Shown here: one piece after another, positions 26,393 to 35,116 of the stretch
Numbering within the stretch: the first letter of the stretch is position 1
Layout: each line of letters begins with the position of its first letter
Origin: Roseibium album
GTDB taxonomy: Bacteria; Pseudomonadota; Alphaproteobacteria; Rhizobiales; Stappiaceae
Reading direction: 5' to 3'
Assembly (NCBI GenBank): GCA_001404055.1
Contig: CXTY01000014.1
Location: forward strand, 310,001-374,000
DNA length: 64,000 bases
The notes under the pieces: generated by a model
The model's database searches: none
What the model was told of the DNA's origin: nothing
Seen by the model: only the letters and a program-made list of their open reading frames with translations
Made by a program: the position numbers and the translations under genes

Positions 26393-26992
26393 CTAGGTAG
26401 AAAGCACCGATCTTGCTTGTTTCAGGGTATTCGCGATCCGGTCTGAGGGTATTCCGGCTTTTCTCAAAGCCAGTGTCCCGATCGCTAGTGATGAATAAGC
26501 GCTTGCCCTGTCCCGAACATCATTCGGGTTCTGAGGATCAATGATGTGCGCAAAGATTTCTTCGATATTTTCCAGATGTCTGCGGCCGATCTCAGCGACC
26601 TTCTCGTCGTGCGGCGCAAGTTCGGTAATGCAGTTCACAAGCAGACATCCCTCCTGCCCGCCCTGGGGGTTGGACAGTGCCATCATCATTGCTTCAATCG
26701 CATCACCATCGGCAGTGTCTGCAACTTCTTTCAGCCGTCGTATGCCGGTTCTGGAGTAGTGCTCCAAGGCTCTAATGAAAAGCGACTGCTTGCATCCGAA
26801 GGCACCGTAAAAACTTGAACGGCTGAGCCCCATGGCCTTGGTCAGATCATCAAGAGATGTTGCTTCAAAACCTTTTTGCCAAAACTCCTTCATCGCTGCT
26901 TCAAGAGCAGTTGCCTCGTCAAAGTTCCGAGGTCGCCCGGGGCCGGAAGCCCGTCTTTCGGACGAGGATGTATGGGTCTGGGTTCCTGTCAT
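26393..26992 (-). CDS. TetR/AcrR-family transcriptional regulator
   Basis: A regulator of about 199 residues with an N-terminal helix-turn-helix: GRPRNFDEATALEAAMKEFW, then GFEATSLDDLTKAMGLSRSS and FYGAFGCKQSLFIRALEHY, which match the TetR pattern closely. The C-terminal ligand domain has QEGCLLVNCI, as in the NemR/AcuR-like branch, with Cys that might sense electrophiles. The start is uncertain: the ATG at 26992 follows AAGGGG closely, while a TTG at 27022 would run through the predicted operator. It lies 120 bp upstream of the ene-reductase on the same strand. Confidence 0.87.
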   Translation of the reverse strand: MTGTQTHTSSSERRASGPGRPRNFDEATALEAAMKEFWQKGFEATSLDDLTKAMGLSRSSFYGAFGCKQSLFIRALEHYSRTGIRRLKEVADTADGDAIEAMMMALSNPQGGQEGCLLVNCITELAPHDEKVAEIGRRHLENIEEIFAHIIDPQNPNDVRDRASAYSSLAIGTLALRKAGIPSDRIANTLKQARSVLST

Positions 26993-27004
26993 GCCCCTTG
27001 ATAT

Positions 27005-27018
27005 GGACTGCGTAGTCC
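27005..27018. promoter_or_regulatory. probable TetR operator before its own gene
   Basis: GGACT-GCGT-AGTCC is a perfect 5-bp inverted repeat with four central bases, 13 bases upstream of the ATG at 26992. It shares ATATGGACTG and the GTCC half with the site upstream of the ene-reductase. A further half-like GGACTGA lies at about 27046. Autoregulation is the likely role. Confidence 0.55.
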
Positions 27019-27094
27019 ACAATACAAGAGGTCAGTCACTGTTTTTGGACTGAACGTTTCATATATCAGTCAATCGAGAGGACGCATCCATTTG

Positions 27095-28282
27095 TTACAT
27101 CCGGCAGGAGCCCGAATAGGCGTCGCCAACATCGTCAAATACGCGGGCAATCGCTTCCATTTCATAAAGCCTGCTAGTTCGGCGCACCCCTTCCACCAGA
27201 TAGAAATCCTGGATCGGAAACTGGTTTGAATTGAACCGGAAGTCACCGCGAACGCTCTCGAATGGCGCAGCGCTGATGGCTGAAATAAGCGCTTCCTGGT
27301 CCTTCACACCGCCTGTCAGCTCAAGAGCGAAATGAATAAGCTTTGCAGCATCATAGCCCTGCGCCGCATAGACGGAGGGTTCATACTTGTAGGATCGGCC
27401 GAACTCCCGCACGAACCTTTTGTTGGCTGGATTATCCAGATTCGGCGCCCAGTGTGACGCGGAAAACAACCCTTCACCCTTCTCGGTTACGTGAGGCATC
27501 GCGAGTGAATTGAGCGTGCGCGCAGAAAGAAATGGAATAATGCCTTTCAATCCGGACGTATGAAACTGCTTGATCAATTCGACGCCAGCACCGCCCGGCA
27601 CGAAAGCATAGACTGCATCTGGCTCAATCTCGGCGAGCTGATCGAATTCTGCCGAGAAATCCGTTTGACCGAGCTTCGGGAACAGTTCTCTGGCTATTTG
27701 TCCCTTGAAATGACGTCTGAACGCAGCGACAGCATCGCGCGCAGCCTCATAATCCGGGGCGATGGTCACGACCTGCTGATACCCTTTCAAACTGGCATAG
27801 CGTCCCATCGTTTCATGAACCTGGTCATCCTGTGAGGCGGTGGAATAGAAATACCGGCTGCAGTTTCGTCCCGCTATGGGAGCTGGCCCCGAATGCGTTC
27901 CGATAAAAAGTGTCTTTGACCGCACCACTGGATCGTGGACAGCAAGCATAACCTTGGAAAAATTCACACCGACCAGAACATCAATCCCGTTCTGTTCGAT
28001 CAGTTTGGTCACTTCCCGGACAGCGTGATCCGGATCAAGCTTGTCATCAACAACGAGAACGGTGGTCTCAAGACCGCCAAGCGCACCATTGGATTGATCG
28101 ACCGCCAGCATGAAACCGTCGCGCATGTGTTCGCCATAGATTGCGGCGGGCCCTGATAGCGTTGCCATGAAGCCAATTCTGAGTATTTTTGCTTCCTCGG
28201 CATTTGAAACCTGGCAAGCGAGCAAAAGCACCGCAAGCGTCCCTGAGGTTTTGGCAATTAACTGCGTGATCCAGCGGTTCAT
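27095..28282 (-). CDS. branched-chain-amino-acid-type ABC substrate-binding protein
   Basis: A 395-residue periplasmic binding protein (Peripla_BP_6 type). A signal peptide (TSGTLAVLLLACQVSNAEE) is followed by LRIGFMATLSGPAAIYGEHM, the usual start of LivK/AmiC-like proteins, then LVVDDKLDPDHAVREVTKLI, FYSTASQDDQVHETMGRYA and YAAQGYDAAKLIHFALE. No permease or ATPase gene is adjacent, so it is an orphan that may serve a distant transporter or signal through another protein. The ligand, often an amino acid or aromatic acid, is not evident. Cys near the C-terminus (GSCRM) may pair with an internal Cys. Confidence 0.88.
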   Translation of the reverse strand: MNRWITQLIAKTSGTLAVLLLACQVSNAEEAKILRIGFMATLSGPAAIYGEHMRDGFMLAVDQSNGALGGLETTVLVVDDKLDPDHAVREVTKLIEQNGIDVLVGVNFSKVMLAVHDPVVRSKTLFIGTHSGPAPIAGRNCSRYFYSTASQDDQVHETMGRYASLKGYQQVVTIAPDYEAARDAVAAFRRHFKGQIARELFPKLGQTDFSAEFDQLAEIEPDAVYAFVPGGAGVELIKQFHTSGLKGIIPFLSARTLNSLAMPHVTEKGEGLFSASHWAPNLDNPANKRFVREFGRSYKYEPSVYAAQGYDAAKLIHFALELTGGVKDQEALISAISAAPFESVRGDFRFNSNQFPIQDFYLVEGVRRTSRLYEMEAIARVFDDVGDAYSGSCRM

Positions 28283-28567
28283 GTTGTTCTTCCGTCAGAG
28301 TCTGTCCCTGACTTTTTTGATCGCAGCGGTTGATGCGCGCTCATGCAGGAACGTTTCTGCGAGTATCATCTCCGAAACAGGTTAGGCTTTTGCAAACGCC
28401 ACATCATCAAACCGAATATCTCATCACACCTCGGTCACATTTGCCGCAAAATTCCCCAGAGACGCCGTATTCCGGCCCGTGTGCAGACGCATTAAGAATC
28501 ATTAATACCCACCTACCCAAACCGGCAACCGCTCTGAGCGCGCGAACCGCTGATCCAGGAGGGCCAA

Positions 28568-29767
28568 ATGTATTCTGTAACCGCGCCAGCCATTGATTGC
28601 GACATTCAATCAGGCAACCGACCGGACAATGCAAATCAAAAAAAAGAAACCAAAACACCGAGCTCCGAATTGATTATCGGAGCTAAATCAAACAGCCGAC
28701 GAGAGTTCAAATCAGTCGAACCTGATGAAATCGCGGCAAAAATTCTTCAAATGCATGTTGCAGCGGACGTTCCGATAGACTCTGAAGCCTCCCGGCCCAA
28801 ATTGGTCGATGGTGAGGAAGACCCGAGTTTTGAGATGCCAGGCATCCTCCTCAGACCGCGCAAGGAACCATTGCTGGAAAGCCAGTCAACAGCAAGCGCA
28901 ACCGAAAAGACATTTGAACCTAAAGTCGACGTGCTTCGCAAGAATGGGCCGAGTTTCAAGGCCCTGCTCCTGAGCACGTTCGTGGTCGCCGGCGCTGGCG
29001 GCGGTGCACTGGCTCTTGGAATGGCCGGCTTGATGCAACAAGACGATTCTACCAGCCGTTTTGTCGAAACCGAGCTCATAACGCCTTCACACACGATTGA
29101 AAGCCTGATTGATGCAGACACTCTCTCGTCTGCCCAAGGCAGCAGCAAAAGTACCCTTTCACCGAGTGCTTCATTCTCAGCGGCAGCAACATCGCGGCAG
29201 GTCGCGGTTGCCAAGCAACGTATCCGAAACGCGTTTGCTGTCGGGAATACCGGCAATAATTCGCTAGCGCTTTCCGACCTGAAGAAGAACCACTCCGATG
29301 GTCTATCCGACGAAAAAGCGCAGGAACGGCTGGCCCGAATTGGAACCTCCGACGCGGCAAGAGCCTCATCGCGCGGCGTAAACCCCTATCCGCAATTTGC
29401 GAGCACCGCGCGGGATATACCGCTTCCGCGTGATTTTAAAGGTCAGAGGAGCCCTGTCAGGACCGAGCAGATTAAACGATCACAGGCCAGCAACGACCTC
29501 AGCGGTGCTGCGGCGAAACAGGCACCACAAACACCAACGACAGAGACAAACGCGGATGTCTCATTTCCCAACGTCGGCAAAATCCTTGCGTCTGTGAACT
29601 TCAGAAATTCCGAGGACAAGGACGCAACGGTTCTTGCGGTCATTCCAGAAAACACGGAAGTTCGCTTCGATGAATGCGGCACCTGGTGGTGCGGCGTTCT
29701 CTATGATGGCCGGACCGGTTACGTTGGGCAGAAATACCTGGAAAGAACAGCTCAAAAGGTCGAATGA
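28568..29767 (+). CDS. membrane-anchored SH3-domain protein
   Basis: This 399-residue protein begins MYSVTAPAIDCDIQSGNR after AGGAGGG. The first 135 residues are polar and probably cytoplasmic. One membrane helix (ALLLSTFVVAGAGGGALALG, about 137-157) follows, then a long low-complexity Ser/Ala/Lys-rich linker. A bacterial SH3b domain closes the protein (about 335-393: ASVNFRNSEDKDATVLAVI and DECGTWWCGVLYDGRTGYVG). Such domains bind peptidoglycan peptides or proteins. It starts a row of three co-oriented envelope genes ending in a lytic transglycosylase. Specific function unknown. Confidence 0.8.
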   Translation: MYSVTAPAIDCDIQSGNRPDNANQKKETKTPSSELIIGAKSNSRREFKSVEPDEIAAKILQMHVAADVPIDSEASRPKLVDGEEDPSFEMPGILLRPRKEPLLESQSTASATEKTFEPKVDVLRKNGPSFKALLLSTFVVAGAGGGALALGMAGLMQQDDSTSRFVETELITPSHTIESLIDADTLSSAQGSSKSTLSPSASFSAAATSRQVAVAKQRIRNAFAVGNTGNNSLALSDLKKNHSDGLSDEKAQERLARIGTSDAARASSRGVNPYPQFASTARDIPLPRDFKGQRSPVRTEQIKRSQASNDLSGAAAKQAPQTPTTETNADVSFPNVGKILASVNFRNSEDKDATVLAVIPENTEVRFDECGTWWCGVLYDGRTGYVGQKYLERTAQKVE

Positions 29768-29884
29768 GAACATAGCCGGTAGAGGCTTGTTAAACCTGCA
29801 ACGCTAGACTTCTTTCCAATTGCTTTTGTGATCGGCGCAAGAGCGAAGACCGCCAGTTTCGACATGGCGCGCAGGAGACAGATG

Positions 29885-30388
29885 ATGGCTGACCTCAAAT
29901 CGAGCGGTGTAGCAGCAACGCTGGCAATAGCGGGCTGCCTTTCCCTTTCCCTGTCACCTGCCTTCGCAGACGGCACAGACTGCGTTGTCTATGCGACGGA
30001 CTATGCAAACGCGCGCATGGGCAGCGGAGATATGGTCGGCGACGTGGTTTCCGGTGGCATGACCGGTGCTGTTGCTGGCGGCGCGTGGCGTGGCCCTTCC
30101 GGTGCAAGAAGAGGTGCTCGCGCTGGTGGAGCGCTTGCCGTGATGGACAATCTTGGGTCAATGCCCGGAGGTTGGCAGGCACTTTATGACATGGCCTATC
30201 AGATGTGCCTCCAGCAAACGTCTGGAGTGACAACCGCCCCCTACCCCGCTCAGCCATACTACCCGGCGTCACCTAACCTCCCGGCACCGCCCCCGGACTG
30301 CCGGTCTTCCGCTTCCGTGAATGCACCCCTGAAAAGAACGCCGAACGGCGGCATCATCGCAGGCTCCAGCTTCGGAAACTGCCCTTAA
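29885..30388 (+). CDS. exported glycine-rich protein with glycine-zipper-like segment
   Basis: I do not recognise this protein of about 167 residues. A signal peptide (VAATLAIAGCLSLSLSPAFA) is followed by CVVYATDYANARMGSG and a Gly-rich stretch (GDVVSGGMTGAVAGGAWRG, then GARRGARAGGALAVM) that resembles glycine-zipper segments of outer-membrane or surface proteins. A Pro-rich region and two further Cys end it. Two ATGs are possible (29882 and 29885); AGGAG at 29873 gives better spacing to the second. It lies between the SH3 protein and the transglycosylase. Confidence 0.7.
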   Translation: MADLKSSGVAATLAIAGCLSLSLSPAFADGTDCVVYATDYANARMGSGDMVGDVVSGGMTGAVAGGAWRGPSGARRGARAGGALAVMDNLGSMPGGWQALYDMAYQMCLQQTSGVTTAPYPAQPYYPASPNLPAPPPDCRSSASVNAPLKRTPNGGIIAGSSFGNCP

Positions 30389-30532
30389 GATGCACCTAAA
30401 ACCCCTTCAACGTCGTGGAAGACGCGGCAACGCTCTGTTTGACCTGTTGACCTTCTGAGCGAAGCGCAGTCAACTATGGCGAATTTCGGAAGGCTTTTCC
30501 TTCTTTCGCCCATACTGACGACAGGACGTTAC

Positions 30533-31729
30533 ATGATCCGCCGTGCGCTATTCTCTTCTAAAATTACAGCCTTTGCCCTGACCGGACTTTGCCTTGCCGC
30601 AACACCCTCCATTGCGCAGCAATGCGGTGGCGATTTCCGCCAGTTTCTGGGCGGCGTCAAACAGGAGGCTGTGGCCAAGGGCCTTTCCGCACGCGCGGCG
30701 GACAAAACACTTGCGGGTGCCCAGATCGACAGAAAGGTACTTTCTAGAGATCGCGCCCAGGGTGTTTTCAAAATGACCTTCTTGGATTTTTCCAAACGTG
30801 TGATCTCCGGCTACCGCATGAAAAACGGCGCGGCGAACATGAAAAAATACGCCGGCATTTTTGACCGGGTGAAGCGCGAGTATGGCGTTCCAGCTCCTGT
30901 CATCACTGCCTTTTGGGCATTGGAGACCGACTTTGGAGCTGTTCAGGGTGATTTCAACACCGTCAATGCACTCGCAACGCTCGCACATGATTGCCGCCGC
31001 CCGGAACTGTTTCGTCCGCAACTGATTGCCGCGATCGAGATGGTCCAGCATGGCGATCTGGATCCCCAACGCACGACAGGAGCCTGGGCTGGTGAAATCG
31101 GGATGGTGCAGATGTTGCCCGAAGATATCATCAAATTCGGTAAAGACGGTGACGGTGACGGACATGTACGCCTGAAGAAAAGTGCTCCGGACGCAATCTT
31201 GACTGCTGGCGCTTTCATTAATCACCTCGGATGGCGCGCCGGTGAGCCCTGGCTGCAGGAAGTGACCGTACCACAAAACCTGAACTGGGCTGATTCAGGC
31301 CTTGGCAAAACCAAATCTGGCGCTCAATGGGCCGCGCTTGGTGTTCAATCGCGCTGGGGGAAGATCTCCTCCAACCTGCCGGCTTCGCTGCTGTTGCCAC
31401 AGGGGCGCAAGGGGCCAGCTTTCCTCGCCTATCCAAACTACAACATCTACCTGGAATGGAACCAGTCGTTCATCTACACGACGTCTGCAGCCTATTTCGC
31501 CACCCGTCTTGCCGGCGCACCGCGCTACAACGCGGGCAATCCTGAGCAAGGTTTGAGCGATGCCCAGATGAAGCAGTTGCAGACAAAACTTCGGAACAAG
31601 GGGTATGACGTCGGCAAGATCGACGGCATTCTGGGCTCTGGCACCCGTGCTGCCGTTCAGGACGTTCAGCAAAAACTCGGGATGCCTGCTGACGCATGGC
31701 CGACACCGGCGCTATTGAATCGGCTTTGA
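30533..31729 (+). CDS. lytic murein transglycosylase (MltB-like) with peptidoglycan-binding domain
   Basis: This enzyme cuts peptidoglycan glycan strands, forming 1,6-anhydromuramic ends, in the periplasm. The 398-residue protein has a signal peptide (ITAFALTGLCLAATPSIAQQ), an SLT_2/MltB catalytic domain with the Glu in ITAFWALETDFGAVQGDF and the GEIGMVQMLPEDIIKFG segment, and a C-terminal PG_binding_1 domain (about 330-395: KQLQTKLRNKGYDVGKIDG, then GTRAAVQDVQQKLG). There is no lipobox, so it is probably soluble. The ATG at 30533 is preferred over the upstream frame, which would bury the signal peptide. A strong terminator follows. Confidence 0.93.
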   Translation: MIRRALFSSKITAFALTGLCLAATPSIAQQCGGDFRQFLGGVKQEAVAKGLSARAADKTLAGAQIDRKVLSRDRAQGVFKMTFLDFSKRVISGYRMKNGAANMKKYAGIFDRVKREYGVPAPVITAFWALETDFGAVQGDFNTVNALATLAHDCRRPELFRPQLIAAIEMVQHGDLDPQRTTGAWAGEIGMVQMLPEDIIKFGKDGDGDGHVRLKKSAPDAILTAGAFINHLGWRAGEPWLQEVTVPQNLNWADSGLGKTKSGAQWAALGVQSRWGKISSNLPASLLLPQGRKGPAFLAYPNYNIYLEWNQSFIYTTSAAYFATRLAGAPRYNAGNPEQGLSDAQMKQLQTKLRNKGYDVGKIDGILGSGTRAAVQDVQQKLGMPADAWPTPALLNRL

Positions 31730-31818
31730 GTTCGACTAACGTTTTTTGAAAAGCGCTCTTTGACGTTTGGCCAATCCGAACTTTTTGCCGCTTGAGCGCA
31801 CGCATAAATGAAAGCAGG

Positions 31819-31854
31819 CCCGCTAGCATTCTCCGCTAGCGGGTTTTATTTTTT
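31819..31854 (+). terminator. strong intrinsic terminator after the transglycosylase
   Basis: CCCGCTAGC (31819-31827) and GCTAGCGGG (31835-31843) form a perfect 9-bp stem with a seven-base loop, followed by TTTTATTTTTT. It ends the rightward envelope gene row and sits just before the stop of the convergent methyltransferase gene. Confidence 0.93.
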
Positions 31855-31860
31855 CTGACT

Positions 31861-32784
31861 TTAGAAGACGCTTTCAAGTGGATCTCGAGCCAGCGTGGGC
31901 TCCAGCTTGTGCAGTGAGAGATAGTCCTGCGTTTGAACGAGTGGCCTTCCGGGACGCCAGAAATGTTCAATGACAAATTCGGTAATCTCTACCCTTTGAT
32001 CCAGAGAATAATCGTGCCCGTGCGGGTAGAGTAGGATCATCCAAACCACGGCCATGAAACGCTCGAAATCATCAACCCAGAATTCTACTTCCCGCGTCTC
32101 GGTGACTAACTCGCAGTGTTTGAACGCTGTGTCGTGTGACAGTGCGCTGGGAAGCTTGAGAAGGTCCTGATCCGTACCGGCGCCGGAGAATTTTTCCGCA
32201 AAATGATTGTAGAGCCAGGTTGTTGTTCCAGGCCGGGTTTCGCGCGTGGACATCATGACCAGATGCATGGCACCCTTTGGTGCAAGAACACCCTGGTAGA
32301 TCGCCTTGAGAAGCTCAGGCCATTCCGATGCGCAGCAGTAGTAAAGGCAATGATGCAGTGTTATGAGATCAAGTCTTCTGCCATCCAGAATTGTCTCGCG
32401 CGTAAAGTCAGCAGCATCAGAATTCTGAAAATCCCGGCCATAGTCGCCCTGAACCAGATAGACGTTGTCAATCGCCTGGCGGTCAATGCGTTCGCGCAGC
32501 TTGGCCAGCGCGGCACCATCAACATCATAGAGCCAAAGCCCCCTCTGGAACGCTGCCTGCAATACGCGGAATTGAGGTTCGTCGCCGGCCCCAATTGCCA
32601 ACGCTGACAATTCGCGGTCATGCGGCAGTCGGGAGTGCAGCGCCCTGATTGTTTTCATCAGGCTGACAGACACATCCGGTTTCTCACTGGCGTGGCGCGC
32701 CCAGATCTTGTTCTGTTCAAATATTCTGGATTCTGCGGCCTTGAGACCGCGCTCAACAAGACTGTCTGCGGTTGCGACGTGCAT
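31861..32784 (-). CDS. class I SAM-dependent methyltransferase-like protein
   Basis: A 307-residue protein with a Rossmann methyltransferase core. Motif I reads LSALAIGAGDEPQFRVLQAA, followed by the acidic residues GLWLYDVDGAAL at the end of strand 2, and LDLITLHHCLYYC around motif IV/post. The C-terminal third (from about 205) is poorly matched and has an aromatic-rich segment FMAVVWMILLYPHGHDY. The substrate is not evident and no pathway genes are adjacent. It converges with the transglycosylase gene. Confidence 0.75.
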   Translation of the reverse strand: MHVATADSLVERGLKAAESRIFEQNKIWARHASEKPDVSVSLMKTIRALHSRLPHDRELSALAIGAGDEPQFRVLQAAFQRGLWLYDVDGAALAKLRERIDRQAIDNVYLVQGDYGRDFQNSDAADFTRETILDGRRLDLITLHHCLYYCCASEWPELLKAIYQGVLAPKGAMHLVMMSTRETRPGTTTWLYNHFAEKFSGAGTDQDLLKLPSALSHDTAFKHCELVTETREVEFWVDDFERFMAVVWMILLYPHGHDYSLDQRVEITEFVIEHFWRPGRPLVQTQDYLSLHKLEPTLARDPLESVF

Positions 32785-33037
32785 CAGGGTTTTCTCCGAC
32801 TGTTTTGCGCAACAAGCGGAGAAATCCCCCTCCCTCTGCGCCTCTCAAAGTGGAGATAGTTTGGATCTTCAGAATTACACGTGAATTCTTGTTAATGTTG
32901 TGGAAGATTTCAGCCCAACCTCCTCCTACGACTGATCTTTTTTGCCGCGATTTCAATGCAATGTTTATGGAGGTCAAGTCATCATCGGTTTTCAATCAGA
33001 CTATTACCGGTGGCCGTCTTGTAGAAATCTCGCTGTT

Positions 33038-33451
33038 TCAGGGTAGGTCGCCGTTACGGATTTTGACTTCAAAGGATTTCCTGTCGGCCTGAACTTTCTC
33101 CACGGTGCCCATCATCGCATGTTCGGCGGTGTTGTATTTGCCGCTCCACAGAACGATTTCAGCTATTACCGGTGCGAGATCCCGTCCCTTTTGGGTGAGT
33201 TCATAGACGAAGCTGCGCCAGTTCTCCGGGTCTCGTCTCTTCGTAACAAGCCCCGTTTCTTCGAGATGTTTCAAACGTTGGGCAAGAATGTTTGTCGAGA
33301 TCCCTTCCCAGCCATTCAGCAGTTCACCGTAGGTGTGAACCCCCTTCACCGCCATGTCGCGAATTATCAAGAGCGACCATTGATCACCGAATACGCTAAG
33401 CGCGAATGCGATGGGGCAACCTGAGTCATAGTTGGCATTTTTCTGTTTCAT
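33038..33451 (-). CDS. HxlR-family transcriptional regulator
   Basis: A 137-residue winged-helix protein typical of HxlR: an early CPIAFALSVFGDQWSLLIIRDM segment, then GWEGISTNILAQRLKHLEET (recognition helix) and GLVTKRRDPENWRSFVYELT in the wing. The N-terminal Cys (DSGCPI) is the one that senses electrophiles or oxidants in HypR/YodB-type members. It is divergent from the exported protein gene at 33542, with two matched palindromes between them, so it most likely represses that gene and itself. Confidence 0.92.
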   Translation of the reverse strand: MKQKNANYDSGCPIAFALSVFGDQWSLLIIRDMAVKGVHTYGELLNGWEGISTNILAQRLKHLEETGLVTKRRDPENWRSFVYELTQKGRDLAPVIAEIVLWSGKYNTAEHAMMGTVEKVQADRKSFEVKIRNGDLP

Positions 33452-33470
33452 GAAAACAATCTAATTTTTT

Positions 33471-33489
33471 AACTTGCTTTTTGCAAGTC
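33471..33489. promoter_or_regulatory. HxlR operator 1
   Basis: AACTTGC-TTTTT-GCAAGTC contains the inverted repeat ACTTGC-N5-GCAAGT. It lies about 20 bases upstream of the HxlR start and 52 bases from the divergent gene. The half-site and spacing are identical to the second site, which makes it a strong operator candidate. Confidence 0.75.
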
Positions 33490-33507
33490 GATGCATCAAA
33501 AGTAATC

Positions 33508-33526
33508 AACTTGCAAAACGCAAGTT
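33508..33526. promoter_or_regulatory. HxlR operator 2
   Basis: AACTTGC-AAAAC-GCAAGTT is a perfect 7-bp inverted repeat with a five-base spacer, 15 bases upstream of the ATG at 33542. The centres of the two sites are 37 bp apart. It would overlap the promoter or ribosome-site region of the divergent gene, fitting repression. Confidence 0.75.
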
Positions 33527-33541
33527 AATGAGGAAACTGAA

Positions 33542-34306
33542 ATGACTGATGACATCAACGAAACAAAAATCGTTAAAAATCATGTGCTTAATAGACGCCA
33601 ATTGATTGCAGCCACTGCAATTGGCGCGTTCACTGCACCCACGTTACTCAATGCAAAGGAAATCACCAGTATGACCCCCAAAGCATTTGTTTATACCGAA
33701 GTCGCTATCTCGGTCCCGTTCGATCAGGCTCCCTGGAAAAAGATCAACCAAGACATCAAGAAGCAACCTGGTTTCCTCAACAAGACGTGGCTGCAAGGAC
33801 ATGCCAATCAGTCTCTTGGAGGACTTTATTCATTCGACAGTCAGGAAAACGCGCGCAAATTCGTAACCGGTTATTTTCCAACCGAACCGCGAGCGTTTGG
33901 TGTCGCCCACAACACACGGGTTTTCGACGCCGAGGTCGTCACGGACGCCAGCAACGATATGGGATCTGTACACTTCGGTCGGACCCCAACAAAAAAGCCC
34001 GGTGCATTTGTCTACACCGAACTCCAACTCTCCAAAAAGTTTGACGAATTTGCCTGGCAAGACAGAAACGCAGCATTGAAACAGGTACCTGGATTGCAAA
34101 ACAAGATCTGGCTCAGCGGTGTATCCACCAACACGCTAGGCGGGTTTGACGCCTTTGCCACGCTTGATGAGGCCCTCGACTTTGCAATCAACGCCTTCCC
34201 GGAAACAGCGGCATCACTAGGCTCGGCATTCTACACGCGCGTATTCGATGCAAGTATCACCGAGACGGCAAGCCGTGACATGTACTCGCCCTACTATGCA
34301 GGCTAA
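33542..34306 (+). CDS. exported protein with two YdhR/dimeric-barrel-like repeats
   Basis: This 254-residue protein has a twin-arginine-like start (LNRRQLIAATAIGAFTAPTL) and then two similar halves of about 105 residues. Each half has AFVYTE at its start, an F-D-x-x-x-W motif, a P-G-x-x-N-K-x-W-L segment (QPGFLNKTWLQG; VPGLQNKIWLSG), a LGG-x-x-F strand, and ends in YTRVFDA or NTRVFDA. The pattern fits YdhR/antibiotic-monooxygenase-like ferredoxin folds. Function unknown; probably an oxidoreductive or ligand-binding role. It is divergent from HxlR and likely induced through it. Confidence 0.75.
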   Translation: MTDDINETKIVKNHVLNRRQLIAATAIGAFTAPTLLNAKEITSMTPKAFVYTEVAISVPFDQAPWKKINQDIKKQPGFLNKTWLQGHANQSLGGLYSFDSQENARKFVTGYFPTEPRAFGVAHNTRVFDAEVVTDASNDMGSVHFGRTPTKKPGAFVYTELQLSKKFDEFAWQDRNAALKQVPGLQNKIWLSGVSTNTLGGFDAFATLDEALDFAINAFPETAASLGSAFYTRVFDASITETASRDMYSPYYAG

Positions 34307-34472
34307 GTCGAAGTTTCCAACAAGTTGTTGGATTTGACACGCGTGAAGCCTTCCGAACGACAAACCGTGCTCACTGAGTTCGGTTTGTCCGGCACAATCG
34401 ATTGTACTCGCTCTTTTCGCAAAACAATCGAGGGGGTGATTAAGACCAGTTCCCTGCAGAAAGCACCTCCGC

Positions 34473-35021
34473 TTACTCGACCTTGGCTTTGCCAGTCCCT
34501 GGTGCATCTTCTGCAACGACAGCCTTGCCGTCATCGCCAAGCAAAAAGACCGCGAGTATTTTTGCAGGTTTTTCACCCGTGTTTTCGCCGCGATGAGTGA
34601 CGTCCATCGCCTCGAGAAGCCCCTCTCCTTCACGGTAGATTTTCTTGCCGATACCTTCGTAGGTGACGGTGATTTCACCTTCAAGGATGTAGGCAAAAAG
34701 CGGGGCATGATGTTGGTGCCAGCCCGTCAATTCTCCAGGCTCCATCGTGACAACCAGTGACTTAACCGACGGATTGACTTGCGGAAACGCCACTTTCTCT
34801 CCAGCCACGGTCAAATCACCGGAAAATACTTCCCGCACTTTGTCGTAAGGTGTTTTCGCCACGGCCTCCGCTTCCAGCGCAGCCTTTGATCCCGGTTTGG
34901 CACTCGGTTGCGAGGGAGCCGGTTTTCCGTCAGGAGTGATCGACTTGTCAGCCGCAACGGCGGGTGCTGAAAGCAAGCAAAATGCCAGAGCCACGGAGGA
35001 TAGAAACGAATGCAATTTCAT
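34473..35021 (-). CDS. exported cupin-domain protein
   Basis: A 182-residue protein with a signal peptide (FLSSVALAFCLLSAPAVAAD), a low-complexity Lys/Pro/Ser linker to about residue 45, and one cupin domain. The cupin has GELTGWHQHHAPLFAYILEG, giving the His-x-His-type metal ligands and Glu, and the second motif GEGLLEAMDVTHRGENTG. It is probably a periplasmic metal-binding protein; substrate unknown. The ATG at 35021 is chosen because it opens the signal peptide. Confidence 0.85.
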   Translation of the reverse strand: MKLHSFLSSVALAFCLLSAPAVAADKSITPDGKPAPSQPSAKPGSKAALEAEAVAKTPYDKVREVFSGDLTVAGEKVAFPQVNPSVKSLVVTMEPGELTGWHQHHAPLFAYILEGEITVTYEGIGKKIYREGEGLLEAMDVTHRGENTGEKPAKILAVFLLGDDGKAVVAEDAPGTGKAKVE

Positions 35022-35116
35022 ATTGGATTCCCAAAAACAAGAATGGCTCACGCCCGATAGCACGGGAATAAGCCTGCAATGTGCGCAAGGCAAATGAACG
35101 TCGGAAGCAAGACGCC

